Counted from the first letter of the stretch, positions 1 through 8,476 are shown. The stretch: 64,000 nucleotides of DNA from RU20A sp042610495 (GCF_042610495.1 NZ_JBHGAP010000007.1:124001-188000), one strand, 5' to 3'. Notes: a model not told the origin generated them from the letters alone. Numbers and translations: made by a program.

Positions 1-945
1 TGCGGTGTTCTCGATGCCGACATCGCGACGGCGATTGATGCGGGGCTTGCCGGTTTTTCGCCTGATATGGCGGGGCTTGCCGATGGCGTGGCAAACGACG
101 GCGTCGTCGTTCCCGCCCTCGTTCGGCAGATGCGGGCTGCTGTGGGGGGTCCGGCGGGGGAGAAAGTACATTTCGGCGCTACGAGCCAGGATGTGATCGA
201 CACCAGCCTGATACTGCGCCTGAAGGCCGCGACCGAGGGGCTCGATGTCAGGCTTGCGGATGTGATCGGCGACCTCGATGGTCTTCTGGAGCGGGACGGA
301 AGCCGCCTGCTGATGGGCCACACGCGCATGCAGGCCGCTATCGACATTCATGCGGGCGACCGTCTGGGTGCCTGGCGCGCACCGCTGGAGCGGACACGCT
401 CGCGTCTTGCGCTGTTTGCCGTCGATGGCTTCGCGGTGCAGTTCGGCGGCGCGGCGGGAACGCTGGAGCGCTTCGGCGACGCCGGGCCGTCCGTGCGCGC
501 CGCGCTCGCTAGCCGCCTCGGTCTGTCTGACCGCGCGCAGTGGCACAGCCAGCGCGACGCGATGGCCGAGTTCGCCGGGCTTTTGTCGCTGGTAACCGGC
601 AGCCTCGGTAAGGTCGGACAGGATATTGCGCTCTTGGCCCAGGCCGGTGGCGAGATCAGCCTTGCCGGCGGCGGCGGGTCATCGGCCATGCCGCACAAGC
701 AGAACCCGGTTGCCGCAGAGCTGCTCGTCACGCTGGCGCGCTTCAACGCGGTACAGATTTCCGCGCTCCACCAGTCGCTGGTCCATGAGCAGGAGCGCTC
801 GGGCGCGGCGTGGATGCTGGAGTGGATGACATTGCCACCCATGGTCATGGCGACCGCGACGGCCTTGCGGACCGCACATCGGCTGTTTGGTGATCTCAGG
901 CGTATCGGGCGGGAGCCCGGAGAGGCAGGGGATCATCTGAACTGA
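1..945 (+). CDS. pcaB: 3-carboxy-cis,cis-muconate cycloisomerase, 5' end outside window
   Basis: The reading frame is open from base 1, so the N terminus is missing; 314 residues and the stop are visible. The product belongs to the fumarase/aspartase superfamily and carries the signature GSSAMPHKQNP (visible residues about 226-236), the mobile loop that contains the catalytic serine. An upstream TSQDVIDT segment is also typical of the family. In the protocatechuate branch of the beta-ketoadipate pathway PcaB cycloisomerises 3-carboxymuconate to 4-carboxymuconolactone. The protein ends about 100 residues earlier than the long actinobacterial/pseudomonad form, as is usual for the short rhizobial type. 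It lies just before genes that generate protocatechuate from quinate/shikimate, which supports the call over adenylosuccinate lyase. Confidence 0.88.
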   Translation, partial: CGVLDADIATAIDAGLAGFSPDMAGLADGVANDGVVVPALVRQMRAAVGGPAGEKVHFGATSQDVIDTSLILRLKAATEGLDVRLADVIGDLDGLLERDGSRLLMGHTRMQAAIDIHAGDRLGAWRAPLERTRSRLALFAVDGFAVQFGGAAGTLERFGDAGPSVRAALASRLGLSDRAQWHSQRDAMAEFAGLLSLVTGSLGKVGQDIALLAQAGGEISLAGGGGSSAMPHKQNPVAAELLVTLARFNAVQISALHQSLVHEQERSGAAWMLEWMTLPPMVMATATALRTAHRLFGDLRRIGREPGEAGDHLN

Positions 946-1266
946 CCTGCGAACATCGCATTGATGCGTTTGGCAAGAGGCAGGCCCCGGCCCGGGCTCT
1001 CTCCTGCTATGCGTTGATATAATTGAGTATTTGGACTGTCTGTGCTTGGAAAATCGCTGAGAAATGCTGCTTTTCGTTCTCCTCAAGCGTTGACTCTGAA
1101 ATGAACTAACTGGTACAAACATTCATCGGTCGGGTTCGGGGCGGCTTGGGAGAGCTCATTCGAAACACAACCCGGCAGAACAAGGGAGCGTTCGAAGCCC
1201 TCGGGTCGCGAACGGGAGACGGCTGAAACACCGTCTCATGCCTGGCCGAGAGGCCGTGGAGGAACC
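946..1266. other. intergenic region with promoter of the quinate-type importer
   Basis: These 321 bases hold no convincing gene. The right half contains a sigma70-like promoter and a motif that recurs before quiC1, both listed separately. A GGAGG ribosome-binding site lies six bases before the permease start. Confidence 0.6.
1090..1119 (+). promoter_or_regulatory. putative sigma70 promoter with overlapping TetR operator-like motif
   Basis: TTGACT (1090-1095) is followed after 18 bases by TACAAA (1114-1119). The motif AACTAACTGGTACA starting at 1104 overlaps the -10 element and recurs almost unchanged at 6350, next to the TetR gene. The position suggests repression of the importer operon. No experimental support; both promoter and operator are read by eye. 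Confidence 0.5.
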
Positions 1267-1935
1267 ATGTCTTACAGTCTCGATTTCTCGGTGGTCATCG
1301 ATCGCCTGCCTGAGTTGCTTGTTGCGTGTCTCGCCACCATCGGTCTGGCGATTGCCGGCATGTCGCTGGCGACCGTCATCGGCGTTCTTGGCGTCGTGGC
1401 GCGCCGGTCTCGCTTCAAGCTGCTGCGCGGTCTGGTCATCGGCTTCGTCGAGCTGATCCGCAACACGCCCTTCCTGGTGCAGATCTTCTTCATCTTCTTC
1501 GCGCTGCCCCAACTTGGGCTGCGCCTCAATCCGACGACGACCGCCATTATCGCGCTTGCGCTGAATGGTGGCGCCTATGCGATCGAGATCATCCGCGGCG
1601 GTGTGGATGCCATTCCCAAGGGGCAGGTCGAGGCCGGTCTCGCGCTGGGCCTCGGCCGCGCGCAGATCTTCCGCCACATCATTCTCAAGCCGGCGCTGCG
1701 GGCGGTGTATCCCTCGCTCACCAGCCAGTTCATCATGCTGACGCTGACAACGTCGGTCTGCACCTCGATTGCGGCCTACGAGCTGACCTCCGTCGCCCAG
1801 AAGATCGAGGCCGACACCTTCCGGTCCTTCGAGGTCTATTTCTCGATCACGCTGCTCTACCTCGTGATTTCGTCGCTGATGATGGGCGTGTTCGGCCTCA
1901 TCTCGCGCATCTCCTTCAGCTATCCGGTCAAGTGA
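1267..1935 (+). CDS. polar amino acid-type ABC transporter, permease 1
   Basis: A 222-residue inner-membrane permease of the HisM/GlnP (PAAT) family with several hydrophobic helices. The EAA loop that contacts the ATPase is visible as GQVEAGLALGLG (about residues 119-130). The start has a GGAGG ribosome-binding site six bases upstream. It begins a four-gene transport set (permease, permease, binding protein, ATPase) that runs directly into quinate/shikimate genes. Family membership predicts uptake of a small polar solute. The neighbourhood suggests the substrate is a quinate/shikimate-like acid rather than an amino acid; that is inference only. Confidence 0.88.
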   Translation: MSYSLDFSVVIDRLPELLVACLATIGLAIAGMSLATVIGVLGVVARRSRFKLLRGLVIGFVELIRNTPFLVQIFFIFFALPQLGLRLNPTTTAIIALALNGGAYAIEIIRGGVDAIPKGQVEAGLALGLGRAQIFRHIILKPALRAVYPSLTSQFIMLTLTTSVCTSIAAYELTSVAQKIEADTFRSFEVYFSITLLYLVISSLMMGVFGLISRISFSYPVK

Positions 1936-1945
1936 GGGCAGGACA

Positions 1946-2596
1946 ATGGCTACCATCGGTCCCAACGAACTGTTCTTCCTGATGCAGGGCCTGAAGTGGA
2001 CGATCGCGCTGACGCTGATCGGCTTTGCAGGTGGCGGTGTCTTCGGTCTTGTCGTGTCGCTGGCCCGCACCGCCGAAGCCCCGGCCATCCGCCGCGGCGC
2101 GGCCGGCTATATCGCTATCTTCCAGGGCACGCCGCTCCTCATGCAGCTTTTCGTGGTCTACTACGGCGTGGCGCTGCTCGGCTTCAACATCGACGCCTGG
2201 ATCGCGGTCGCCATCGCCTTCACGCTGCATGCCAGCGCCTTCCTTGGCGAAATCTGGCGCGGCGGCATCCAGGCCGTGCCGAAGGGGCAGACGGAAGCGG
2301 CACGTGCGCTCGGCCTGCACTACACGTCGATCATCAAGGATGTGATCCTTCCGCAGGCCTTCCGCATCTCGCTTCCGGCCACCATCGGTTTCCTGGTGCA
2401 ACTCATCAAGGGCACCTCGCTCGCCGCCATCGTCGGCTTTGTCGAACTGTCGCGTGCCGGCCAGATCGTCTCCAACCAGACGTTCCGCCCGCTGACTGTC
2501 TTCGCCATCGTCGGCCTCATCTACTTCCTGATCTGCTGGCCGCTGTCCCTTTGGGGCGCCAGCGTCGAGAAGCGCCTTCAGACCGCCTCCCGTTAG
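1946..2596 (+). CDS. polar amino acid-type ABC transporter, permease 2
   Basis: A 216-residue membrane protein of the same PAAT permease family as the preceding gene, starting 10 bases after its stop. The EAA loop appears as GQTEAARALGLH (about residues 113-124), followed by the usual PQAFR segment. The two permeases should form the heterodimeric channel. A GAGGGCAGGAC stretch before ATG gives an adequate ribosome-binding site. Substrate is not readable from the sequence; the operon context links it to quinate/shikimate catabolism. Confidence 0.88.
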   Translation: MATIGPNELFFLMQGLKWTIALTLIGFAGGGVFGLVVSLARTAEAPAIRRGAAGYIAIFQGTPLLMQLFVVYYGVALLGFNIDAWIAVAIAFTLHASAFLGEIWRGGIQAVPKGQTEAARALGLHYTSIIKDVILPQAFRISLPATIGFLVQLIKGTSLAAIVGFVELSRAGQIVSNQTFRPLTVFAIVGLIYFLICWPLSLWGASVEKRLQTASR

Positions 2597-2648
2597 GCGA
2601 TCTGCTTTCGTGACCATGCCATTCATCAGCTTTTACAAGGAGGAGAAC

Positions 2649-3488
2649 ATGATGAAATCCAGCATGACTTTTGGTCGCCGCACCGTTCTTGCGCTCATGG
2701 CAGCCACTGCCGCCCTTTCCCTGATGGGTCCGGTCGGTGCTTCCGCCGGCACGCTTGAGGAGGCCAAGGCCAAGGGTAAGGTCGTGATCGGCATCCAGGG
2801 CGACAATGCGCCATGGGGCTTCGTGAATTCGAGCGGCGTCCAGGACGGCTTCGACGCCGACATCGGCAAGGCCTTTGCCAAGAGCCTGGGCCTGGAAGCC
2901 GAGTTCGTTCCGCTCGCCGTTGCCAACCGTATCCCCGCACTCGTCACCGGCAAGGTCGATGTCCTCTTCGCAACCATGGGCATGACCGCCGAGCGCGCTA
3001 AGACCATCCAGTATTCGCAGCCCTATGCCGGCAACGTGCTGTCGGTCTACGCCGCCAAGGACAAGAAGATTGCCGGCTTCGACGATCTGAAGGGTGTCTC
3101 CGTCGGCGTGCCGAAGTCCAGCGCCATGGATACCGCTCTCACGGCCGGCGCCGGCGACAAGGCCAATATCCTGCGCTTCGACGATGACGCCGCCAACATC
3201 CAGGCGATCGTTTCCGGCCAGGTGGAGGCCGTCGGTGGCAACCAGTTCTACGGCGATCGTCTGAACGCCGCCGCTGCCGACAAGTATGAGGCCAAGTTCG
3301 ACCTGACGACGCTCTACAACGGGGCCGGCACCCGCCCGGGCGAGAAGGACTGGAACGAAGCCATCAACACCTTCCTCGACAAGATCAAGGCCGATGGCGA
3401 GCTGCAGGCCATCTACACCAAGTGGATGAAGCGCGAGGTTCCGAAGTTCCCGGAATCGCTGCCCGACATCCCGTTCACCGTGAAGTAA
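2649..3488 (+). CDS. ABC transporter substrate-binding protein (SBP_bac_3 family)
   Basis: A 279-residue periplasmic binding protein. ATG 2649 is chosen because AAGGAGGAGAA lies just before it and because it places a proper signal peptide at the N terminus: basic MMKSSMTFGRR, a hydrophobic core, and an ASAG cleavage region near residue 33. The mature part starts with the family pattern GKVVIGIQGDNAPWGF and continues with GFDADIGKAFAKSLG and MTAERA, typical of PAAT binding proteins. It delivers the ligand to the two upstream permeases. Proteins of this family usually bind amino acids, but opine and organic-acid binders exist. Confidence 0.88.
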   Translation: MMKSSMTFGRRTVLALMAATAALSLMGPVGASAGTLEEAKAKGKVVIGIQGDNAPWGFVNSSGVQDGFDADIGKAFAKSLGLEAEFVPLAVANRIPALVTGKVDVLFATMGMTAERAKTIQYSQPYAGNVLSVYAAKDKKIAGFDDLKGVSVGVPKSSAMDTALTAGAGDKANILRFDDDAANIQAIVSGQVEAVGGNQFYGDRLNAAAADKYEAKFDLTTLYNGAGTRPGEKDWNEAINTFLDKIKADGELQAIYTKWMKREVPKFPESLPDIPFTVK

Positions 3489-3499
3489 GGGAGGTTTCC

Positions 3500-4258
3500 A
3501 TGCCGCAATCCGCCGCCTTGGCTCCGCTTATTGCCCTTGAGGGCGTCGGAAAGTGGTATGGAGCCTACCACGCCCTGAAGAACGTCAATCTAACGGTCCG
3601 CAAAGGCGAGAAGATCGTCCTTTGCGGCCCGTCCGGCTCCGGCAAGTCGACGCTGATCCGCTGCATCAACCATCTGGAGGAAATCCAGGAGGGCAAGATC
3701 ATCGTCGAGGGCACCACGCTGACCGACTCCGCCCGCGCCATCGACGCGGTGCGCCGCGAAGTGGGCATGGTGTTCCAGAGCTTCAACCTCTTCCCGCACA
3801 AGACCATCATGGAAAACTGCACGCTCGCACCGATGCGTGTGAAGGGTCTTTCGAAGGCGGCCGCGGAGGAAACCGCACGCAAATATCTCGATCGCGTGCG
3901 CATTCTCGACCAGGCCGACAAATATCCTGCCCAGCTTTCGGGCGGGCAGCAGCAGCGCGCCGCGATCGCCCGGGCGCTCTGCATGGAGCCCAAGGCCATG
4001 CTCTTCGACGAGCCCACCTCGGCGCTCGATCCGGAAATGGTCAAGGAAGTTCTCGATACCATGATCGGCCTTGCCCGCGACGGCATGACCATGATCTGCG
4101 TGACCCACGAAATGGGCTTTGCCCGCCAGGTTGCCGACCGCGTCGTCTTCATGGCGTCCGGCGAGATCATCGAGGAAGGACCGCCGGAAGAGTTCTTCCG
4201 CGATCCGAAGCACCAGCGTACGCGCACCTTCCTGGGCGAAATCCTGGCGCATCACTGA
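3500..4258 (+). CDS. polar amino acid-type ABC transporter, ATP-binding protein
   Basis: A 252-residue ATPase completing the importer. Visible motifs are Walker A GPSGSGKST, the Q-loop region MVFQSFNLFPHKT, the ABC signature LSGGQQQR, Walker B AMLFDEPTSALDPE and the H-loop VTHEMGF. These match the GlnQ/HisP class. The start at 3500 follows AAGGGAGGTTTCC, 11 bases after the binding-protein stop; the same frame is open further upstream but inside the previous gene. The set is followed 69 bases later by the dehydrogenase gene, consistent with one transcript. Confidence 0.9.
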   Translation: MPQSAALAPLIALEGVGKWYGAYHALKNVNLTVRKGEKIVLCGPSGSGKSTLIRCINHLEEIQEGKIIVEGTTLTDSARAIDAVRREVGMVFQSFNLFPHKTIMENCTLAPMRVKGLSKAAAEETARKYLDRVRILDQADKYPAQLSGGQQQRAAIARALCMEPKAMLFDEPTSALDPEMVKEVLDTMIGLARDGMTMICVTHEMGFARQVADRVVFMASGEIIEEGPPEEFFRDPKHQRTRTFLGEILAHH

Positions 4259-4327
4259 CGTCGGCGGCGGGCCTGCCCGCCGCGCCTTCGACGCCGCACC
4301 CCCAAGCCGCACGAACGGTTCAGATCC

Positions 4328-5197
4328 ATGACAGAACGCACCGCCTATCGCGTCGGCCTGATCGGCGCCGACATCCAGCTTTCGAAATCGCCGGCGCTCC
4401 ACATGCGCGAGGGCCGGGCCCATGGCCTCGACTATGTCTACGAACTCGTCGACATCAGCGCCCGGAACGTGCCGGAAAGCGCGCTTCCGGACCTCCTCAG
4501 CGAACTGGAAGAACGCGGCTTTGCCGGCACCAACATCACGCATCCCTTCAAGCAGGCGGTGATCCCCCATCTGGACGATCTCTCCGAAGATGCGCGTATG
4601 CTGGGCGCCGTCAATACGGTTGTCTTTTCCGACGGCAAGCGGATCGGCCACAACACGGACTGGTACGGCTTCCATGAAAGTTTCGAGCGCGGCCTGCCGG
4701 GCGCGCGGCGCGAGCGGGCACTGCTGGTCGGTGCCGGCGGCGCAGGCGTGGCCGTCGCCCATGCGGCCCTGAAACTCGGCATCGCCCGGCTCGATATCTA
4801 CGACCAGGATCCCGCCCGTGCCGGCCGGCTTGCGGCCGATCTCAACGGGCGCTTCGGCGAGGGCCGTGCCGCCGTTGCCGAAGCGCCTGCCGCCGTGCTT
4901 CCCGAGGCCGACGGGCTGATCCATGCGACGCCGGTCGGCATGCCCGCCCACCCCGGCATGCCGGTTGCTGCCGATCTGATCGAGCCGCGTCATTGGGTGG
5001 CCGACATCGTCTATATGCCGCTGATCACCCAGCTTATCGCGACCGCTGCGGCGAAGGGGTGCCGCACGCTGCCCGGCGGCGGAATGGCGATCTTCCAGGC
5101 GGTCGGTGCCTTCCGCCTGTTCTGCGGGCGTGAGCCGGACGCGGAGCGGATGAGCGCGCATTTTGCCGAGATGTTCAATGCCGAGGCTGCCGCATGA
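4328..5197 (+). CDS. aroE: shikimate/quinate dehydrogenase, probably NAD-dependent catabolic form
   Basis: A 289-residue AroE-family enzyme. The N-terminal substrate domain has SKSPALH, NITHPFK (catalytic Lys) and GAVNTVV with NTDWYG; the nucleotide domain has GAGGAGVA. Biosynthetic AroE has an NRT motif after the second strand that holds the NADP phosphate. Here that place reads IYDQDPARAG, an acidic residue as in NAD-using quinate/shikimate dehydrogenases. ATPVGMPAHPG and MAIFQAV also resemble the Corynebacterium QsuD type. I therefore read it as catabolic: shikimate or quinate to the 3-dehydro acid. It overlaps aroQ by four bases. The symbol names the family; a biosynthetic aroE probably exists elsewhere. 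Confidence 0.85.
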   Translation: MTERTAYRVGLIGADIQLSKSPALHMREGRAHGLDYVYELVDISARNVPESALPDLLSELEERGFAGTNITHPFKQAVIPHLDDLSEDARMLGAVNTVVFSDGKRIGHNTDWYGFHESFERGLPGARRERALLVGAGGAGVAVAHAALKLGIARLDIYDQDPARAGRLAADLNGRFGEGRAAVAEAPAAVLPEADGLIHATPVGMPAHPGMPVAADLIEPRHWVADIVYMPLITQLIATAAAKGCRTLPGGGMAIFQAVGAFRLFCGREPDAERMSAHFAEMFNAEAAA

Positions 5198-5631
5198 GCC
5201 TCTTCTTCGTCCTCAACGGGCCGAACCTGAACCTGCTCGGCCAGCGGCAGCCGGAGATCTACGGGCGCGAGACGCTTTCCGATGTCGAGGCTGCATGCCG
5301 GGACATTGCGGCAGCGGCCGGCCATGAGATCTTCTTCGCCCAGAGCAATCGCGAGTACGAACTGATCGACTGGATCCACGAGGCCCGCGGCAAGGCTGCC
5401 GGCATCGTCATCAATCCCGGCGCATTTACGCACACATCGATCGCCATCCTCGATGCGCTAAACGCCTTCGAGGCGCCGGTGATCGAGGTGCACATCTCCA
5501 ACATCCACAAGCGCGAGGTCTTCCGCCATCATTCCTACGTCTCGACACGGGCGGAAGGCGTGATTGCGGGTCTCGGAATCGAGGGCTACGGCGTGGCGCT
5601 TCGCTACCTTATCGGCCGCGAGCCTCGATAG
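5194..5631 (+). CDS. aroQ: 3-dehydroquinate dehydratase, type II
   Basis: A 145-residue type II dehydroquinase, the usual length. Visible motifs are NGPNLNLLGQRQPEIYG (the catalytic Tyr lies in this loop), NPGAFTHTS, EVHISN with the catalytic His, and REVFRHHS. It interconverts 3-dehydroquinate and 3-dehydroshikimate. The ATGA overlap with the preceding dehydrogenase and the adjacent dehydroshikimate dehydratase indicate a catabolic role in quinate use. The last 23 bases overlap the 3' end of the convergent TetR gene. Confidence 0.92.
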   Translation: MSLFFVLNGPNLNLLGQRQPEIYGRETLSDVEAACRDIAAAAGHEIFFAQSNREYELIDWIHEARGKAAGIVINPGAFTHTSIAILDALNAFEAPVIEVHISNIHKREVFRHHSYVSTRAEGVIAGLGIEGYGVALRYLIGREPR

Positions 5632-6304
5632 AGCCCATATGGTCGGGCTGGAGCACATAGCGCAGCACCATTTCAGCCACATGGTGGGAGAGTTTTTCCT
5701 GCGCCTGCGGCGTGAACAGCCCATCACCGAAAATATAGGAAAACGTCGCGGCATTCGAAACGTTGAAGAAGGAGAGGGCGCTGATCTGCCAGTGCAGTTC
5801 GAGGGCGTCGACACCCTGCCGAAAGACGCCGGTCTCCTGTCCGCGCTTCAGCACCGCTTCCAGCGCCTCGATGGCCGGGCGGTTGAGGCTGCGGATCGTC
5901 TTCGACATCTGCATGTGCCGCCCGTGATGGATGTTCTCGATCATCACCATGCGGATAAAGTCCGGGTTGCGGCGGTGGTGTTCGAAGGTGTAGCGGCACA
6001 GCGCGTCGAGAGCCGCCGCCGGATCGAGGTGGTCGAGCGCAAGGCCGCTTTCGCCACCACGGACCTTGGCATAGGCCTTCTCGAGTACCTGCTGGTACAG
6101 GCCCTCCTTGTCCGAAAAATAATAGTAAATCATGCGCTTGGAGGTCTTTGTCCGTGCCGCGATCTCGTCTATGCGGGCGCCCGACAGGCCGTTCTTGGAA
6201 AACTCTTCCATCGCCACCGACAGGATGTCGCGCCTCACGCCTTCAGGATCGCGCTTGACCGTGCGGACAGGCTTCGCGTCAGTGCTGGTCGTGTCGTCGG
6301 TCAT
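5609..6304 (-). CDS. TetR/AcrR family transcriptional regulator of the quinate/shikimate genes
   Basis: About 231 residues. The N-terminal helix-turn-helix reads RIDEIAARTKTSKRMIYYYF, diagnostic for TetR; the rest is a helical ligand/dimer domain. I start at ATG 6304, preceded by GGGGGAG at short spacing; ATG 6319 in the same frame is an alternative, and the frame stays open to 6412. The gene is divergent from quiC1 and convergent with aroQ. A motif at 6350-6367 between it and quiC1 also occurs before the importer, so it probably represses both. The inducer may be a pathway compound such as quinate, shikimate or dehydroshikimate. Confidence 0.85.
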   Translation of the reverse strand: MTDDTTSTDAKPVRTVKRDPEGVRRDILSVAMEEFSKNGLSGARIDEIAARTKTSKRMIYYYFSDKEGLYQQVLEKAYAKVRGGESGLALDHLDPAAALDALCRYTFEHHRRNPDFIRMVMIENIHHGRHMQMSKTIRSLNRPAIEALEAVLKRGQETGVFRQGVDALELHWQISALSFFNVSNAATFSYIFGDGLFTPQAQEKLSHHVAEMVLRYVLQPDHMGSIEARGR

Positions 6305-6349
6305 CTCTCCCCCGGTCATTTTGCAATCGCGCTTCGACGCTGTATTATT

Positions 6350-6367
6350 AACCAACTCGTACATAAA
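6350..6367. promoter_or_regulatory. TetR operator-like motif before quiC1
   Basis: AACCAACTCGTACATAAA lies 18 bases before the quiC1 start and about 45 bases before the TetR start. It matches 14 of 17 positions of the motif at 1104 before the importer (consensus AACYAACTSGTACA). Position between divergent genes fits autoregulation plus control of quiC1. Confidence 0.5.
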
Positions 6368-6385
6368 GCCGAAAGGTAAGGCAAT

Positions 6386-8420
6386 ATGGCCCAGTACCAG
6401 ACAGGTAAGCAAATCGTTACGATGAGAACGTCGATGGCGACGGTATCGATCAGCGGCGAGTTTCCCGAGAAGCTGGCAGCGATCGCCCGCGCCGGCTTCG
6501 ATGGCGTTGAGATCTTCGAAAATGACTTCCTGACCTACGACGCCTCACCGCGCGAGGTTGCCGATATCGTGCGTGATCATGGTCTCACAATCACGCTTTT
6601 CCAGCCATTCCGCGATTTCGAGGGCATGCCCGAGCCGCATCGGCGCCGCGCCTTCGAGCGGGCTGAGCGCAAGTTCGACATCATGGGCGAGCTCGGCACC
6701 GACCTGATGCTGATCTGCTCCAACGTCTCGCCGGTCTCGCTCGGCGGCATTGACCGGGCGGCGGCGGATTTCCATGAACTGGGCGAGATGGCCGCCCGGC
6801 ATGGCGTGCGTGTCGGCTACGAGGCGCTGGCCTGGGGCCGTCATATCAACGACCACCGCGATGCCTGGGAGATCGTGCGGCGCACGGACCATCCGAATGT
6901 CGGCATCATTCTCGACAGTTTCCACACGTTGTCGCGCAAGATCGACCCGAATTCGATCCGCTCGATTCCGGGCGACAAGATCTTCATCGTGCAGCTTGCA
7001 GATGCCCCTCTGTTCGACATGGACCTGCTCTACTGGAGCCGCCATTTCCGCAACATGCCGGGTGAAGGCGATCTGCCTGTGGTCGAGTTCATGCGAGCCG
7101 TGGCAGCGACTGGCTATACGGGACCGCTTTCGCTCGAAATCTTCAACGATCAGTTCCGCGGCGGATCGGCCCGCGCACTGGCGGAGGACGGTCACAGGTC
7201 CCTCGTCAACCTCATGGATCGCGTTCGCCGCCACGAGCCCGACATACGCCTTGCCGTGCCCGATATGCCGGATCGTGTTGCGGCGAAGGGTGTGGAGTTC
7301 GTGGAGTTCACCTCTGCGCCAGAGGAACAGCAGAGTCTGGCCACGCTGCTCGGCACGCTCGGCTTTCGCCGCACGGCCCGGCACCGCAACCGTGCGGTCG
7401 ATCTCTATACCCAGGGCGATATCCGTATCGTCATCAACACAGACAGCAGTGGTGACAGTTTCGCCGGCGCTTCCTATGCCGTCCACGGGACCAATGCCTA
7501 TGCCTTCGGGCTGAAGGTGGACAATGCGGATCATGCACTGGCGCGCGCGCGCGCGCTCGGCGCACCGGTCTTTTCCGAGCCCCGCCAGCCGGGCGAAGTG
7601 GCGGTGCCGGCCATCCAGGGCGTGGGCAACGGCGTCATTTACTTCCTCGATGACCAGCCGGCCCTGACGGGCATCTGGGAAAGCGAGTTCGTGCCGCTGG
7701 CCGATGATCCTTCAACATCAGACGCGCATCTGACCCGTATCGACCATCTGGCCCAGACAACGCATTACNATCTGGGAAAGCGAGTTCGTGCCGCTGGCCG
7801 ATGATCCTTCAACATCAGACGCGCATCTGACCCGTATCGACCATCTGGCCCAGACAACGCATTACGACGAGATGCTGACCTGGCTTCTCTTCTACACGTC
7901 GATTTTCTCGACGCGCCGCACGCCCATGGTCGATGTGATCGACCCGGGTGGGCTGGTGCGCAGCCAGGCGATCGAAAGCGAGCCGCAGCCGCTCTTTCGC
8001 CTGACCATGAACGGTGCCGACAATCGCAAGACCTTTGCGGGCAAGTTCCTCGCAGAAGGTTTCGGCACCAGCATCCAGCATATTGCGCTCGCCACGAATG
8101 ACATCTTCGCCACGGCGAAGGCGCTGAAGGCCAATGGTTTCCAGGCGTTGCCGATTTCGCGCAACTATTACGAGGATCTGGAGGCTCGCTTTGGCCTGCA
8201 GCCCGATTTTTCGGATGCACTGCGCGAGGCGAGCATCCTCTATGATCGCGACGACAGCGGCGAGTATTTTCAGATCTACAGCCGCACCTTCGGCGAAGGC
8301 TTTTTCTTCGAGATCGTCGAGCGGCGAGGGGCCTACAACGGGTATGGCGCCATGAACGCACCGTTCCGCATTGCCGCCCAGCGCCGCTTGCTGCGGCCGG
8401 CGGGTGTGCCGAAACTTTAA
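6386..8420 (+). CDS. quiC1: 3-dehydroshikimate dehydratase with C-terminal HPPD-like domain, split by an assembly join
   Basis: The N-terminal part (to about residue 285) is a xylose-isomerase-like TIM barrel. It closely resembles QuiC1 dehydratases, with SISGEFPEKLAAIARAGFDG, FQPFRDFEG and LDSFHTLS, and converts 3-dehydroshikimate to protocatechuate. The C-terminal part resembles 4-hydroxyphenylpyruvate dioxygenase and keeps a plausible His/His/Glu metal triad (RIDHLAQ, IQHIALA, FFFEIVE). The frame changes at an N (7769) between two exact 96-bp copies. Removing the N and one copy (97 bases) restores one frame of about 645 codons, the family's usual length. ATG 6386 follows AAAGGTAAGG; ATG 6422 (MRTSMATVSISG) matches homologue starts and is a good alternative. 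Confidence 0.9.
7673..7865. repeat. exact 96-bp direct repeat around a single N (probable contig join)
   Basis: Bases 7673-7768 and 7770-7865 are identical, separated only by N at 7769. Each copy encodes the same 32 residues of quiC1 (IWESEFVPL...). Two contig ends that share an overlap and were scaffolded with one N instead of merged would produce exactly this. An overlap of 96 would equal k-1 for a 97-mer assembly graph; that detail is inference. Confidence 0.93.
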
Positions 8421-8457
8421 GGACGGTTTCGCCGCCCGATATGCCCGAGGTGCGGGT

Positions 8458-8476
8458 GCACGGCCCGCTGCCGTGC
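8458..8476 (+). terminator. possible hairpin after quiC1
   Basis: GCACGGC, a five-base loop and GCCGTGC form a 7-bp stem 38 bases after the quiC1 stop. The following sequence has no proper T-run, so terminator function is doubtful. Confidence 0.3.

Noticed and set aside
3590..5161. A 523-codon minus-strand open frame opposite the ATPase and dehydrogenase genes
   Set aside because: Antisense shadow; the plus strand carries Walker motifs and AroE motifs, and the minus-strand protein has no recognisable domain.
6386..8420. quiC1 as a true pseudogene
   Set aside because: The only defect coincides with an N and an exact duplication; collapsing it restores the full frame with intact active-site motifs.
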